The notes beneath the pieces are model-generated. The model saw nothing but the letters and a program-made list of their open reading frames with translations. It did not search any database and was not told the DNA's origin. Positions 23,691-31,612 of a DNA stretch of 43,633 nt are shown here, piece by piece. The stretch comes from Bacteriovorax sp. Lineage in GTDB: Bacteria; Bdellovibrionota; Bacteriovoracia; Bacteriovoracales; Bacteriovoracaceae. The stretch spans positions 1 through 43,633 of the forward strand of contig JACMNL010000017.1 in NCBI GenBank assembly GCA_014378525.1, read 5' to 3'. Position 1 is the first letter of the stretch, and each line of letters starts with the position of its first letter. The translations under genes were made by a program, and so were the position numbers.

Positions 23691-24635
23691 TTATACCGCG
23701 GGTTTTGGTAGTTTTTTCTTCTTTTTAGGGAAATAAATGGAGGCGACTATTGAAATTATTAGAAGCGTAAAGATAACCGCAACTGAGGCAATCGTCGGGA
23801 TGTGATACCAGGGTGTAATGATCATCTTTACACCAACAAAACATAAAATTCCTGCCAATGCATAATTGATGTATTCGAACATTTCCATAATGCCATTGAG
23901 GGCGAAATACAGTGATCTTAAACCTAAAATCGCAAAAACGTTTGAAGTGAAAACTATATACGGGTCGGGGGTGATTGCAAGGATCGCGGGAATTGAATCG
24001 ACGGCGAAAATAATATCTGTTGTCTCGATCATTACCAAAACTAAAAATAATGGAGTGAAATGATTTTTCCCTTTATGGTGAGTTCTGAAATTTTGTCCAT
24101 CGAGCTCCGGTGTAATGCTCCAGAATCTTTTTATGAACCTGATCATTGGATTTGCTTCGATATCGATAGTCTTCTCTTCTCCCCTCAGCATTTTTAGCCC
24201 GGTGAAAACCAGAAATCCCCCCATGATGTAAATCATCCATTCAAATTTCTGGATGAGCGCAACCCCTGCGAAAATAAAAATAATTCGAAAAAATAAAGCT
24301 CCAAGCACTCCCCAGAATAAAACACGATGCTGGTACTGAGCGGGAATTCTGAAATACGAAAAGATAATTGAGATAACAAAAATGTTATCTACACTAAGCG
24401 CTTTTTCAATCAGGTATCCGGATAAGAACTCCAGTCCTTTTTGTTCGCCCATGCTGTGATAGACCCACGCATTGAACATCATAGCGATTGAAATCCATAC
24501 TGCTGTCCATGTAAGAGATTCTCTTATAGAAACCTTATGGACTTTTTTGTGAAACACTCCGAGATCGAGCGTTAACATAAATGTGATGATTCCAAAAAAA
24601 GCGAGCCATTCCCAAATCGAGTGAACTGCAAACAT
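23691..24635 (-). CDS. TerC/Alx family membrane protein (copy 1)
   Basis: The 314-residue protein has eight or nine membrane helices and the TerC motifs: T-L-D-L-G-V-F-H-K-K, K-A-L-S-V-D-N-I-F-V and F-A-V-D-S-I-P-A-I-L. The membrane acidic residues in these motifs are conserved across the family. TerC/Alx proteins are linked to manganese efflux and metalation of exported enzymes, and to alkaline response; tellurite resistance needs other ter genes that are not here. It follows the baeRF gene after 16 bases with a GGAGAAA site, forming an operon. A second TerC is encoded 2.1 kb away. Confidence 0.93.
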   Translation of the reverse strand: MFAVHSIWEWLAFFGIITFMLTLDLGVFHKKVHKVSIRESLTWTAVWISIAMMFNAWVYHSMGEQKGLEFLSGYLIEKALSVDNIFVISIIFSYFRIPAQYQHRVLFWGVLGALFFRIIFIFAGVALIQKFEWMIYIMGGFLVFTGLKMLRGEEKTIDIEANPMIRFIKRFWSITPELDGQNFRTHHKGKNHFTPLFLVLVMIETTDIIFAVDSIPAILAITPDPYIVFTSNVFAILGLRSLYFALNGIMEMFEYINYALAGILCFVGVKMIITPWYHIPTIASVAVIFTLLIISIVASIYFPKKKKKLPKPAV

Positions 24636-24651
24636 TAAAACTTTCTCCTGA

Positions 24652-25764
24652 TTACATCACCAGTGGCTCGCGCATTAATTCTGAATCGAAGTCTGTCTGG
24701 TACAGATGCCCTCTATCAGTAACGATCGCAACAGCGTAGTGTCCTTTAAAATTATTAATCTCTTTTACAACGACAACTTCACCGCCTTTAGAAAGAACTA
24801 ACTGGCAAAGGTCATCAAGTACATCATCATCGTGTGCATTCATTTGTCTTGGAGCAATGAATAATTCTCCCGTATGTTTATTAATTGATCCCCATACATA
24901 TCTGTTTTCAACTACAAATAGTTTTGTGATTTTACCTAAAACTGCGCTGATGGCAATATCTTCAAGATATGTAACGGCCTGATCTCTGCTCATGGCCACT
25001 TCCAGTTCTTTTATCGCTCCAAGCTCCTGCTGATCATAATAAGGATTCAGGATTTCATAAACTCGCTCGCGAAGTTCAACTGCTTTCATTTTTTCGACAT
25101 TACCGACAATAGATTCTTCCATCAGCATAGATTGATTTACAAGGCCTTTCATATGCTCGATGTGATCTTTCACACCAGCGAGAATAATCGGGAGCCTGTA
25201 GGCCGTAAAAAGTTTATTCAATTCCTGTGAAGCATTGAGGAAAAAACCTCTGGAATCTTTTTTATTCGTGCCGTCAATTCCCGGCTCATTTCTGTAAGAA
25301 TCGAGCTTGATAAGATGTCCGCTGTTTTCAATCAATACATTGATTGCACGTGAACTCATCGTGACGATAAAAAATCCTCTGACATTATTTTTAATTCTGA
25401 TTAATGGTTTAATGTGAAAACTATCGGCAACAACGACGAGGTCATTGATTGAAGACTGAACGCGGATAAAGCCAGGCTCATTATCAAATCCTTCTTCCGA
25501 GTGAAAAATAATAAAACCACGGTCGAGCGTTTCAAGCTTGCCAATATAATCAACGTCCCATAATTTTTTCATAAACTGATCAACGTACGAACGAGTGTAG
25601 TCTTTAAGAAGAAAATATTCGGCCTTGTTTAAAAGTTCTTTCCATCTTTCGAGCATGGATTTCTGGTCCAGAATCGCTTCATCTTTTGATAAATAAAGCG
25701 AGATCATCGGGCCTTTGCTTGAGACATTTAGTACGTTTAAATCTCTCACTGTAAGTTCTTTCAT
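24652..25764 (-). CDS. baeRF-family (bacterial eRF1-like) protein
   Basis: The 370-residue protein has the three-part structure of the bacterial archaeo-eukaryotic release factor (baeRF) families: an N-terminal alpha/beta domain (1-125), a central RNase H-like region (130-215) containing L-P-I-I-L-A-G-V-K-D-H-I near residue 193, and an L7Ae-like C-terminal domain (about 260-360) with the late G-G-E-V-V-V-V segment. The GGQ loop of true eRF1 is absent. These proteins are predicted to act on ribosomes, for example in rescue or hibernation; some genomes label them chemotaxis proteins without support. A strong AGGAGG precedes the start, and terC follows 16 bases downstream. Confidence 0.72.
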   Translation of the reverse strand: MKELTVRDLNVLNVSSKGPMISLYLSKDEAILDQKSMLERWKELLNKAEYFLLKDYTRSYVDQFMKKLWDVDYIGKLETLDRGFIIFHSEEGFDNEPGFIRVQSSINDLVVVADSFHIKPLIRIKNNVRGFFIVTMSSRAINVLIENSGHLIKLDSYRNEPGIDGTNKKDSRGFFLNASQELNKLFTAYRLPIILAGVKDHIEHMKGLVNQSMLMEESIVGNVEKMKAVELRERVYEILNPYYDQQELGAIKELEVAMSRDQAVTYLEDIAISAVLGKITKLFVVENRYVWGSINKHTGELFIAPRQMNAHDDDVLDDLCQLVLSKGGEVVVVKEINNFKGHYAVAIVTDRGHLYQTDFDSELMREPLVM

Positions 25765-25811
25765 AAATCCTCCTGGACTATTGATTATGTGATCTTAGTC
25801 CATGGCGCCGT

Positions 25812-25832
25812 TTTAATAAAATTGATATTAAA
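25812..25832. repeat. Inverted repeat in the baeRF-terC/LysR divergent promoter region
   Basis: TTTAATA (25812-25818) and TATTAAA (25826-25832) are perfect arms around seven bases. It is centred about 45 bases upstream of the start expected from the - strand -10 box CATAAT (25784-25789), which has no good -35 box. This is a normal position for LysR-type activation. Confidence 0.55.
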
Positions 25833-25842
25833 GTAGAAATAG

Positions 25843-25857
25843 TTCGTTTTTTACGAA
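25843..25857. repeat. Second inverted repeat overlapping the LysR gene promoter
   Basis: TTCGT (25843-25847) and ACGAA (25853-25857) flank five T residues; the core fits the T-N11-A pattern of LysR boxes. It covers the -35 position relative to the perfect -10 box TATAAT (25867-25872) of the LysR-type gene, which suggests autorepression. Confidence 0.5.
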
Positions 25858-25866
25858 GTTATTTTC

Positions 25867-25872
25867 TATAAT
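25867..25872 (+). promoter_or_regulatory. -10 box of the LysR-type gene
   Basis: A perfect TATAAT lies 20 bases before the ATG at 25893. The -35 position is occupied by the TTCGT/ACGAA inverted repeat. Confidence 0.55.
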
Positions 25873-25892
25873 GCTCATAACCAGGAGATATT

Positions 25893-26768
25893 ATGAAATG
25901 GCTCAATTACCATCACCTCATTTATTTTAAAGAAATCGCCAATGAAGGAAGTATTTCCAAAGCTTCTGAGAAATTACTCATAGGGCAACCAGCTCTCAGT
26001 GCGCAATTAAAACAACTCGAAGAGCAATTAGAGATCGAACTTTTTGAAAGAAAAAACCGCAAACTGATTTTAACTGATGCAGGTAAAGTCGTTTTGAAAT
26101 ACGCCAATGAGATCGGCCAGCTTGGGCAGGAAATGCTTCAAGTAATAGCTGATAAATCTTATTCAAATAAAACACCATTTCGCCTGGGAGCTCTCGACAG
26201 CGTTCCCAAACAGATCGTATGGGAAATCGCACAGAAGGCAAGAAGTTACGGTGATTGTTTTGTCAGCATTGTTGAAGGTGATCAGGAAGAGTTAACTGAA
26301 GCACTTTTATCACGTAACATCGACTGCTTCATTTCAAATTACTCCGGTGATATTTCCCGCGATAAAAACATCAACAGTAAATCTTTTGTGAAGGCCTCTG
26401 TTTCTATTTACGGCGCAAAAGAATTTTTAAAGTGTAAAAAAGATTTTCCAAAATCACTCAACGGCCAGCCGATGATTTTGCCGACCCACCATTCGAAACT
26501 TCGCCATGACCTGGATTATTTTTTTGATTCAAAGAAAATTAAAATTTTAAGCGAGCTCGAAACTCAGGATACGGCATTGATGAAAATTTTTGCAGCACAA
26601 GGTGCGGGTCTTGCGGCCCTGCCTGATGTAGCAGCACAGGAACAAATTCACAATCAGACGTTATTTAAGATTGGAACTTTGCCGAATATTAAAGAAGAAT
26701 ACTGGATTATCGGTTCAAAAAGAACGATTGATAATCCAATCGCTTCAAAGCTGATGAAGTTTATTTAG
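25893..26768 (+). CDS. LysR-family regulator, NhaR-like
   Basis: The 291-residue protein has the LysR winged helix at 5-62 (L-N-Y-H-H-L-I-Y-F-K-E-I-A-N-E-G-S-I, A-S-E-K-L, Q-P-A-L-S-A-Q-L-K-Q-L-E) and a periplasmic-binding-like effector domain from about 90. The N-Y-H-H-L-x-Y-F start and the overall length are closest to NhaR, the activator of Na+/H+ antiporters that responds to sodium and pH. It is divergent from baeRF-terC across 128 bases with two inverted repeats, so it most likely controls them. Its 3' end overlaps the end of the second terC gene by eight bases. Confidence 0.85.
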   Translation: MKWLNYHHLIYFKEIANEGSISKASEKLLIGQPALSAQLKQLEEQLEIELFERKNRKLILTDAGKVVLKYANEIGQLGQEMLQVIADKSYSNKTPFRLGALDSVPKQIVWEIAQKARSYGDCFVSIVEGDQEELTEALLSRNIDCFISNYSGDISRDKNINSKSFVKASVSIYGAKEFLKCKKDFPKSLNGQPMILPTHHSKLRHDLDYFFDSKKIKILSELETQDTALMKIFAAQGAGLAALPDVAAQEQIHNQTLFKIGTLPNIKEEYWIIGSKRTIDNPIASKLMKFI

Positions 26769-27687
26769 TCTCTTCTTTTTCCGGAATTAAGACTGAGAAT
26801 AGTACTGATAAAGTAATTATCCCCAATACAAATCCCAATGAATAAAAAGTTGGGATTGAGTACCAGTGATCAATCAGCATCTTCACACCGATAAAAATCA
26901 GAACAATTGAAAGTGCGTAAGATAAAAATCTGAAAAGCTGAACCACTCCTGCGAATGCAAAATAAAGTGATCTTAATCCCATGATGGCAAAAATATTTGA
27001 CGTATAGGCAATGAAAGCGTTTTTAGTCACCGATAAAGTTGCCGGGATTGAATCCACTGCAAATAGAAGATCCGTTGATTCGATGATTAAAAGTACTAAA
27101 AATAATGGCGTCACATAACGGATACCATTTTTAATGGTGAAGAATTTTTCACCTTCGAAATTTTCCGTCATACGGAAATGTTTTTGGGCGAATTTGTAAA
27201 TAAAACTTTCTTCAGGGTTATGCTCTTCATCTCCGCCGGCAAGAAGCATTTTTGCTCCGGTATAAATCAGAAAAGCTCCGAAGAAATAAAGAATAAAATG
27301 GAATCTGTTAATAAGTGTGACGCCGCCAACTATGAAAAGGATTCTCATCACCAGTGCCCCTAAGATTCCCCAGAAGAGAACTCTATGCTGGTAACGATGT
27401 TCTACTTTGAAGTAAGCAAAAATCAGAGTCATGACAAAAATATTATCAACACTTAAACTTTTTTCCAGGACGTAGGCCGTAAGGAATTCATAAGCCTCGC
27501 GTTCACCGATAAAATGGTAAACACTGTAGTTAAAAAGCATGGCAAGTGTAATCCAGATACCAGTCCACATAAGTGATTCTTTCACTGATACTACGTGATG
27601 GTTTTTGTGAAAAACGCCAAGGTCCAGTGCCAGCATCACTAAAACAAAAACATGAAATCCAATCCACCAAGATAACTGAGAATCCAA
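26761..27687 (-). CDS. TerC/Alx family membrane protein (copy 2)
   Basis: This 308-residue paralogue of the TerC at 23691-24635 carries the same motifs: L-A-L-D-L-G-V-F-H-K-N, K-S-L-S-V-D-N-I-F-V and F-A-V-D-S-I-P-A-T-L, in the same helix order. The two share long identical blocks (such as Q-H-R-V-L-F-W-G and L-G-V-F-H-K) but clearly diverged, so this is not a recent duplication. The start is TTG (27685-27687), chosen since AAGGAG sits eight bases upstream and no ATG or GTG fits. Weak start codons usually mean low expression. It converges on the LysR-type gene. Confidence 0.92.
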   Translation of the reverse strand: MDSQLSWWIGFHVFVLVMLALDLGVFHKNHHVVSVKESLMWTGIWITLAMLFNYSVYHFIGEREAYEFLTAYVLEKSLSVDNIFVMTLIFAYFKVEHRYQHRVLFWGILGALVMRILFIVGGVTLINRFHFILYFFGAFLIYTGAKMLLAGGDEEHNPEESFIYKFAQKHFRMTENFEGEKFFTIKNGIRYVTPLFLVLLIIESTDLLFAVDSIPATLSVTKNAFIAYTSNIFAIMGLRSLYFAFAGVVQLFRFLSYALSIVLIFIGVKMLIDHWYSIPTFYSLGFVLGIITLSVLFSVLIPEKEETK

Positions 27688-27742
27688 ACACTGCTCCTTA
27701 AATCCGTTGAAAACTAAAAAATTGTAAGCTAACTTTCATCAT

Positions 27743-28327
27743 ATGAAAAAAGAAATGCTCATTAATGACCTCGTAGAGAAAGGATGGTTCTATCAAGAGC
27801 ACTTTATGGACCAAAGTTTTTGCTCAGAGTTATTAAAAGAAGCTAAAGATCTCGAATGGAAGAAAGCTAAAATCGGTGCAGGCGCAAAGCGTTTAGAAAA
27901 TAATGAGATCAGAAATGACTCGATCTACTGGATTGATGAAGCAAACGACACCGGCCTGCAAAGAAAATATCTAGAGCAGATGAAAGAGTTGATGTCACTC
28001 ATCAACCAGGAACTTTATCTGGGCCTGAAGGAATTTGAATGCCACTTTGCCCATTACGAAACAACAGGCTTTTATAAAAAACATCTCGACCAGCATCAGG
28101 GAAGTAATAAACGTTCGATTAGTACCATTTTCTATCTCAACGAACCTTCAGATGGTGGAGAGCTAGTAATCTACAATAAAGAAAATCATGATCAAGTTGA
28201 GATCAAAATCAAACCGAGAGCAGGAAGTTTTGTTTGCTTTTTAAGTAATCAAATTTATCATGAAGTATTACCGACAACAGGCGAACGTTACTCGCTGACC
28301 GGATGGTTCAGGACCTCCGTATTGTAA
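27743..28327 (+). CDS. 2-oxoglutarate/Fe(II) oxygenase (prolyl hydroxylase-like)
   Basis: The 194-residue protein has the double-stranded beta-helix ligands in order: H114-L-D116, then distal H173 (Q-I-Y-H-E-V) and R182 in G-E-R-Y-S-L-T-G-W-F-R, which would bind 2-oxoglutarate. The G-G-E-L-V-I-Y and P-R-A-G-S-F-V-C-F segments are typical of the SM-20/EGL-9/P4Hc group. In bacteria related proteins hydroxylate prolines, for example of EF-Tu, or other protein side chains. It is cytoplasmic and probably cotranscribed with the acyltransferase gene seven bases downstream. The ribosome site is weak. Confidence 0.87.
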   Translation: MKKEMLINDLVEKGWFYQEHFMDQSFCSELLKEAKDLEWKKAKIGAGAKRLENNEIRNDSIYWIDEANDTGLQRKYLEQMKELMSLINQELYLGLKEFECHFAHYETTGFYKKHLDQHQGSNKRSISTIFYLNEPSDGGELVIYNKENHDQVEIKIKPRAGSFVCFLSNQIYHEVLPTTGERYSLTGWFRTSVL

Positions 28328-28334
28328 AACACCA

Positions 28335-28985
28335 ATGCAGATAAAAATTTTAGCTAATCTCATTTATTTTTTCGTCCGCATTTTAAACTTCACTTACAGA
28401 TATGAATTCGTAGGCCTTGAACACAAAAAAAATGCGAAGGCCGCTCTTCCCAATAAAACTTTTGTATACGCTCTCTGGCACCAGAACTTAGTCGGTTCTA
28501 TTTTTTCTCACATTGGTGAACAATTCACGATGGTGATTTCAGAATCAAAAGATGGTGAGCTCGTTGCTGTTACTTGTGAAAAATTCGGCCACCTTCCGGC
28601 GAGAGGAAGCTCTACACGTGGTGGGAAAAAAGCATTGCTTGAAATTGTAAGAAATGTAAGACGAGGAGTTATGGGTGCACTTTCTGTTGATGGCCCTAAA
28701 GGTCCTGCGAATGTTGTTAAACCCGGCGTAATTGAAATCGCTCGTCTCGCTGAATGCCCTATCCTTCCACTCTCACCTTATGCAAAAAGCTTCTGGACCT
28801 TCGAAAAAAGCTGGGACCAGTTCCGTGTTCCAAAACCATTTACAAAAATTGTCATTGTGATTGGTGAGCCGATTTACGTTGGACGTGAAGTTGAACGCGA
28901 GCAGTATGAAGAGCTCGCCCACAAAGTGGGCGAAGCCATTAATAAAGGTGAAGAAATCGCAAAATCGATTCTCTCAAAATCTTAG
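28335..28985 (+). CDS. DUF374 lysophospholipid/lipid A acyltransferase-like protein
   Basis: The 216-residue protein is a DUF374 (PF04028) member: an N-terminal membrane anchor (about 4-20), V-Y-A-L-W-H49-Q-N-L (the histidine block), S-x-S-K-D-G-E-L-V, R-G-S-S-T-R-G-G, then D-G-P-K-G-P and G-x-I-x-I-A-x-L-A. The D-G-P-x-G-P and R-G-S-S blocks are shared with LpxL-like acyltransferases. Members are membrane-associated and may acylate lipid A or Kdo, or phospholipids; the acceptor is unknown. It follows the oxygenase gene by seven bases. Its stop overlaps the convergent large secreted protein (TTAG at 28982-28985). Confidence 0.88.
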   Translation: MQIKILANLIYFFVRILNFTYRYEFVGLEHKKNAKAALPNKTFVYALWHQNLVGSIFSHIGEQFTMVISESKDGELVAVTCEKFGHLPARGSSTRGGKKALLEIVRNVRRGVMGALSVDGPKGPANVVKPGVIEIARLAECPILPLSPYAKSFWTFEKSWDQFRVPKPFTKIVIVIGEPIYVGREVEREQYEELAHKVGEAINKGEEIAKSILSKS

Positions 28986-30952
28986 TTAGAAAGATCATCA
29001 GCTAAACTTTGCTGACATCCCAGACGTTCAAAGATGTCCTGAATGCTGCGAACTTTTGCTTTCGTTGCAGAAACATCAAGCATTGACCTACCGATAAAAT
29101 AATTACCCATAAATACTTTGCTTAAATATCTGTCAGTATCACTGGCAGATATTTTTTCGCCTTTTATTTGTTTCAAGGCAAGAACAGCGGACTTATAATG
29201 ACGTTGTACTTTTTCAACCGGCCCAAGGATACCGTTGTTATCTTCTTCGTTTAAAGTTCCGTTGTAATAATTTTTTACGTCGGAATAAATGATATCTTTA
29301 TTAGTTACCACAAAATCAAATCCTTCCTGAACAAGTCCGTCAGCAGATTTGAAGACAAGTCTCAACTTCTGGGCGTCCTGACATAAGTATGTCGAAGAAA
29401 GATTATCTGTTTTACCGGCCTTGATAATGTCTGCATACCTAGTCATGAACGATGAATAACGGTCATTAAAAAATTTTACTTCATCCTGGCTCTTATAAGT
29501 TGTAAACTTCAGGAATTTCTCTCCCCACTCTCCGTAAAGCTGAGAACTGATCTTGTTATGGTTATCAATAATTGAAACCATATTTTCAGATCCATCATCA
29601 AGGCCTGAGTATTCTTTAGGAGCTACGATGCTTCCAAGTCTTGTAAGAACTTTATTTACTTCTACTAATTTAGCTAAAAGAACTGCTTTTCTCTTATCCA
29701 TATTTGTCGCCAGCTCTACTTTCACTTTCTGGCTCTTATCTGCAAGAGTATTTTCTTTGGCCGCGATATCATTTCCAATTCTGATGATATGGAAAAGAAT
29801 TTTAGCTCTGTAGTTTTCGTTAAAGTCTTTTGCAGAAATATTCATTGCATCAGTAAAACCGGCCATATCAAGTGAATCAAACTTTTTCATCTCATTGATG
29901 AAAAGATCATCCAGCATTGGAATTGAACTGATCTTTAAAGTTTTATAAAACTTAATTTGAGAAACTAAAATATCATAATCCTGTGCCAGCTGGGAGATCA
30001 TCAGAAGTTTCTGTGTTTCAGAAGGAATGTCTGCAATCGCATTTACACCCGGCTGCAGGTATTTCTGGATCTTATTCAAAGTCTTTTTGAATTCACTTAA
30101 GTCGCCTACGTTTTCTGTAAAAGTAGATTTATCAATTTCAGCATGAGTCTTAACGATATTTACTTTATCATTTTCAATTTGTTTTAATTCATTAGTGATG
30201 TCGTCAGCGATTGCTTTAATATCTCTGAAGTCTTCACGGCTCGTGCTGTTTTCAACATCAAGAGCGCCATTCAAAGCAAGCTCGCGTCTGATTTCATAGA
30301 ATGAGCAGTTTAACTTTACGAATGTCTGACGATCAACTGGTTTTTCAAAGTCAAAACGTTGTTTAAAAATTAAATCGATTAATCTGAGTGCAGATGAAAC
30401 GATAAATCCACCACCGGCAACAAGCAGGCCGATAGAATTTCCTGAAATGATACCCAACTGAGTAGAGTCATAGATTAAGTCTGCTGTAGACTGCAGGACT
30501 GATCCATCATCCAAATTACACTGGTTCTTTTTAAACATGTTTGTGACGTTGGAAAAAAGTGCAGAGAATTTAACTCCGCTTAAAGCATTTGTAGAAGTAC
30601 TTGTACCTGCAGCTGTGCTTAATGCACTTGTCACTGCAGTTGAACTCGTCAACATAGAGTTGTTTTTGATTTCATCCTGAATTCCTTTAATCGAATCCAG
30701 AACCTCAGTCATTTTATCGCTGTCTTTTTTAAGACAATTTCCTTTTAGTGCTTCTTTAAGAGCGTCGGTTTTAGTAACCAGGTCAGAGAATTTTTTTGAT
30801 TCCATTGGACATGATTTAGGTCTCTCTACAGTCGTGCTGTATTTTTTGATCAACTGATCTGCACGGGCCATATCGAGATCGCCAGAAAAAGCTGTCCACG
30901 GAATAACTGCCGCAGTTAAAGCGATAACAAAGGAGATGATTACATTAATCAT
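28982..30952 (-). CDS. Large secreted helical protein with one internal hydrophobic segment, unknown
   Basis: I do not recognise this 656-residue protein. A signal peptide (about 1-23) precedes a helical region with cysteines at 48 and 73, a low-complexity S/T/A-rich stretch (99-125), and a glycine-rich hydrophobic segment (about 166-196) long enough to cross or insert into a membrane. A long mainly helical remainder has coiled-coil tendency (245-300 and 385-440) and ends in R-L-G-C-Q-Q. The layout (exported, one buried hairpin, long helices) recalls pore-forming or injected helical proteins but no motif proves it. The start ATG has GAGG upstream; 128 bases separate it from the carbonic anhydrase-like gene. 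Confidence 0.6.
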   Translation of the reverse strand: MINVIISFVIALTAAVIPWTAFSGDLDMARADQLIKKYSTTVERPKSCPMESKKFSDLVTKTDALKEALKGNCLKKDSDKMTEVLDSIKGIQDEIKNNSMLTSSTAVTSALSTAAGTSTSTNALSGVKFSALFSNVTNMFKKNQCNLDDGSVLQSTADLIYDSTQLGIISGNSIGLLVAGGGFIVSSALRLIDLIFKQRFDFEKPVDRQTFVKLNCSFYEIRRELALNGALDVENSTSREDFRDIKAIADDITNELKQIENDKVNIVKTHAEIDKSTFTENVGDLSEFKKTLNKIQKYLQPGVNAIADIPSETQKLLMISQLAQDYDILVSQIKFYKTLKISSIPMLDDLFINEMKKFDSLDMAGFTDAMNISAKDFNENYRAKILFHIIRIGNDIAAKENTLADKSQKVKVELATNMDKRKAVLLAKLVEVNKVLTRLGSIVAPKEYSGLDDGSENMVSIIDNHNKISSQLYGEWGEKFLKFTTYKSQDEVKFFNDRYSSFMTRYADIIKAGKTDNLSSTYLCQDAQKLRLVFKSADGLVQEGFDFVVTNKDIIYSDVKNYYNGTLNEEDNNGILGPVEKVQRHYKSAVLALKQIKGEKISASDTDRYLSKVFMGNYFIGRSMLDVSATKAKVRSIQDIFERLGCQQSLADDLSN

Positions 30953-31080
30953 AAAACCTCAACATATTAGGACGTAAGAATTCAATCCATAATAAGCAAG
31001 TTGGATGCCGTTTTTACCAATGAGATTTTAGAGTCTTGCGCTAAGTGTGTTGAATAAGAATTAGATGAGCTGACTAAACT

Positions 31081-31611
31081 TTAGTCGATTAGAGTGACGT
31101 CTTTACCGTTCAAATATTCCTCTTTGTAGAGAACGTAATTCTTGTAGTGATTTCCATACATAGTGAGCTCTTCCGGAGTGAGCGGACGTTTTACGACGGC
31201 AGGATTTCCCATGATCATACTTCCAGGCGGATATTTTTTTCCCGGAGGAACCAGGCTTCCCGCTGCTACGACAGAGTTAGCGCCAATGTAGGCGCCGTCC
31301 ATCACAGTAGCACCCATACCAATCAGACAACTGTCTTCAATAGTGCAGCCATGTAGTGTAACACTGTGACCGATACTGACGTTCGCACCAATCGTAAGCG
31401 CGAAGTCTTTCGTCACATGAAGCATTGTTAAATCTTGTACATTGGTATTTTTTCCGACACGAATGTAGTTCACATCTCCGCGGGCCACACACTGATACCA
31501 GATGTTGACGCCTTCTTCGAAGATAACTTTTCCAATAATGTCTGCTGATGGAGCTACGAATACACCAGGTCCGAATTGCGGCTTAATTCCTTTAAAGGAA
31601 TAAAGTGGCAT
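31081..31611 (-). CDS. Gamma-carbonic anhydrase family protein
   Basis: The 176-residue protein is a left-handed beta-helix of hexapeptide repeats with a C-terminal helix, like YrdA/CaiE/PaaY. The zinc histidines are in place: L-H-V-T-K, I-G-H-S-V-T-L-H-G-C. G-D-V-N-Y-I-R-V-G and G-M-G-A-T-V-M-D-G-A are standard. It forms trimers; several members hydrate CO2, others have no proven reaction. It lies one base after the stop of the cytochrome c gene, so both share an operon, perhaps an old link to respiration rather than a functional pair. Confidence 0.9.
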   Translation of the reverse strand: MPLYSFKGIKPQFGPGVFVAPSADIIGKVIFEEGVNIWYQCVARGDVNYIRVGKNTNVQDLTMLHVTKDFALTIGANVSIGHSVTLHGCTIEDSCLIGMGATVMDGAYIGANSVVAAGSLVPPGKKYPPGSMIMGNPAVVKRPLTPEELTMYGNHYKNYVLYKEEYLNGKDVTLID

Positions 31612-31612
31612 A

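Noticed and set aside
23691..27687. Tellurite resistance operon
   Set aside because: TerC alone does not define it; no terA, terB, terD, terE or terZ-like gene is present.
31072..31086. GACTAAA-C-TTTAGTC palindrome at the end of the carbonic anhydrase-like gene
   Set aside because: The loop is too small for a stable terminator, there is no T run, and it overlaps the stop codon; probably chance.
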